From Alphaproteobacteria bacterium (GTDB taxonomy: Bacteria > Pseudomonadota > Alphaproteobacteria > Rickettsiales > JADKJE01), in NCBI GenBank assembly GCA_016722515.1, contig JADKJE010000002.1, positions 744,001-808,000 of the forward strand: DNA of 64,000 bases, read 5' to 3'. Below are positions 62,844-64,000 of the stretch, piece after piece. Both the position numbers and the translations under genes were made by a program. The notes below the pieces were generated by a model that was not told the DNA's origin, made no database searches, and saw only the letters and a list, made by a program, of their open reading frames with translations. Each line of letters begins with the position of its first letter. The stretch's first letter is position 1.

Positions 62844-64000
62844 ATGAAGTTTAATAAAATATTCTATTACGCACAAAAGCTCGAAGATGAACAATTTAAT
62901 GCCAATCCGCCAGAAGAGATAGACGTTAACCGCCTGATTCAAAAGGAGCCCTACTATCGTAATATATCCGAGTCAGATGTTTTCAAACCTAAGACCTTAA
63001 TTATTTCAGATTGGACTGCAAATCAATGGTATCTTTGGGAAAAGCGACATGCGCGTAGAGTATTAGAGCAGTGGATGGCTCAAGACGGGGGGCAAGTCCT
63101 GTACTGGAGAATGTGTTCCTTAGTGCCTTTAACAAGGGAATCGCTTTATAAATTGAGAAAACACACAGTTTATCCGTACTCGTTGGACGCATTGAACAGC
63201 ATCAAGGCAAAACTCTTCCTGTTATATTAACCCGTGACTTAACTGAGAATCAATGGGCGATGCTCCTTACCGAGTGCCATAAACACAAGGTTACGCTGGC
63301 TGTGTCTAACTACCTTGAATCTAACTTAGCCTTACGAAATGGCTCAATACTCCCTCCAGTTACGTTGCCAAAGCAATGCTATTCACATACAACGGTGATT
63401 GAAAGCAACGACCCTGATACTACGATTGGGCTGATAAAGGCAGATATGGCAGAAGGTGCTTCATGCTGCATCATTGATGTGTCTGAGTTGCGTAGTGCCG
63501 ACCTTTTGGTTAAACGTGCGGGCGAGTACGACAGTAATAAACAGTGTTTTATCTTTAGTGAAACCAACGGAGCCTTGCGTCACGCTTTGGATAATAATCA
63601 GAATATAATACTAAAGGGTCATTTTTCTGCTGAATTATGCGATGCTTTAGCGCCGCTTTTGATAGCACGTAGCCGTGACCCTAATCTAGTAAACAAGCTC
63701 ATACTGCTCAGTGATGGTCCTAGTGAACTTAGGTATCTACCTTATGAAACCGACAATGTTGGAAAAAACAAAAAATGTCAGATTTTGGGCGAAGCGCATC
63801 ATCTATTGACAGATGAACAGCTAGAAAAAGAACCACTTCGCACGTTAGAGGCACGCTTGCGTTATTTGAAACAACATCCTGAGCAAAGTAGTGAAGGGGC
63901 GGCGTGGGCGGGTGTTTATACTCTGCCCAATGGGGTAACTATTGCTGATTTCGATTTAGAAAACAGTGCGGACATTACCCAAGCCTTTAAGGCGAACCGT
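62844..64000 (+). pseudogene. frameshifted large orphan gene continuing beyond the window
   Basis: Codons from ATG 62844 read a coherent protein (FYYAQKLEDEQFNANPPEEID, NQWYLWEKRHARRVLEQW) up to about 63150, then turn to unrelated sequence and stop at 63230. The frame one base back is open from 63152 to the window end (283 codons) and also reads as protein (GKTLPVILTRDLTENQW; NIILKGHFSAELCDALAPLL). The two parts join at about 63150-63163 near GAGAAAACAC. This is either a broken gene, a sequencing indel, or slippage. Family not recognised; long helical and AAA-like strands suggest a large effector-type protein. Confidence 0.6.

Noticed and set aside
1..64000. tRNA, rRNA or CRISPR features
   Set aside because: No convincing cloverleaf, rRNA segment or regularly spaced repeat array was found by eye; the only tandem arrays are inside coding genes.

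Overview
The window reads as a chromosomal segment of a proteobacterium with Gram-negative envelope genes and signs of life inside eukaryotic cells. Envelope evidence: a TonB receptor ending in Phe, lipoproteins, a TesA/YbbA/YbbP export set and periplasmic Msr/DipZ proteins. Host-association evidence: an ankyrin-repeat protein of 1039 aa, a 620-aa protein ending in a bipartite nuclear-localisation-like cluster, and other large AT-rich orphan genes. A gammaproteobacterium (Legionellales-like) is my best guess, but RegB/RegA, DUF3309 and YfdX also occur in alphaproteobacteria, so the class is not settled. I saw no rRNA, tRNA or CRISPR array.

Layout. 0-4.7 kb: YbbP/YbbA exporter divergent from tesA and an aminotransferase. 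4.9-9.7 kb: a Pif1-like helicase with a WYL-like tail, then the redox two-component pair regA/regB, facing an outer-membrane protein and a CopC-like protein across two RegA-type boxes. 10-15.5 kb: a degenerate stretch, a DEAD-box helicase with a repetitive basic tail, cspA, a histidine kinase/response regulator pair and ogt. 15.6-19.9 kb: dipZ-msrB (periplasmic methionine sulfoxide repair) and the bufferin operon bufABC. 20-25.8 kb: an AT-rich module of LuxI/GNAT-like acyltransferase, YfiR, methyltransferase, TonB receptor and histidine kinase. 25.9-39 kb: mntH, an MBOAT/AlgJ-like acetylation pair, an esterase, a Kef antiporter, an ABC exporter, SRPBCC proteins and a frameshifted AbiEi antitoxin remnant.

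39.3-43 kb: an OmpR-family regulator followed by four stress-type transcription units (DUF3309-lipoprotein, YtxH-like-YfdX, an Asn/Gln-rich peptide, CsbD). Each unit carries upstream an 18-bp element with an 11-bp direct repeat, so I propose a local regulon. 43-50.7 kb: DODA dioxygenase, pirin, LysR, MsrA, M50 protease, DUF2167 and a Cu P-type ATPase. 50.7-54 kb: two unrecognised genes in an operon behind two further RegA-type boxes. 54.4-55.1 kb: mntP under a yybP-ykoY manganese riboswitch. 55.2-64 kb: a katG remnant, large effector-like genes, an IS630 remnant and a frameshifted gene running off the end.

Themes: metal balance (MntH in, MntP out under Mn2+ control; Cu ATPase, CopC-like protein, bufferin), oxidative repair (MsrA, MsrB, DipZ, pirin) and redox control by RegB/RegA. 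Patches of host-interaction genes and gene decay interrupt these. All functions are inferred from reading the sequence; no searches were run.
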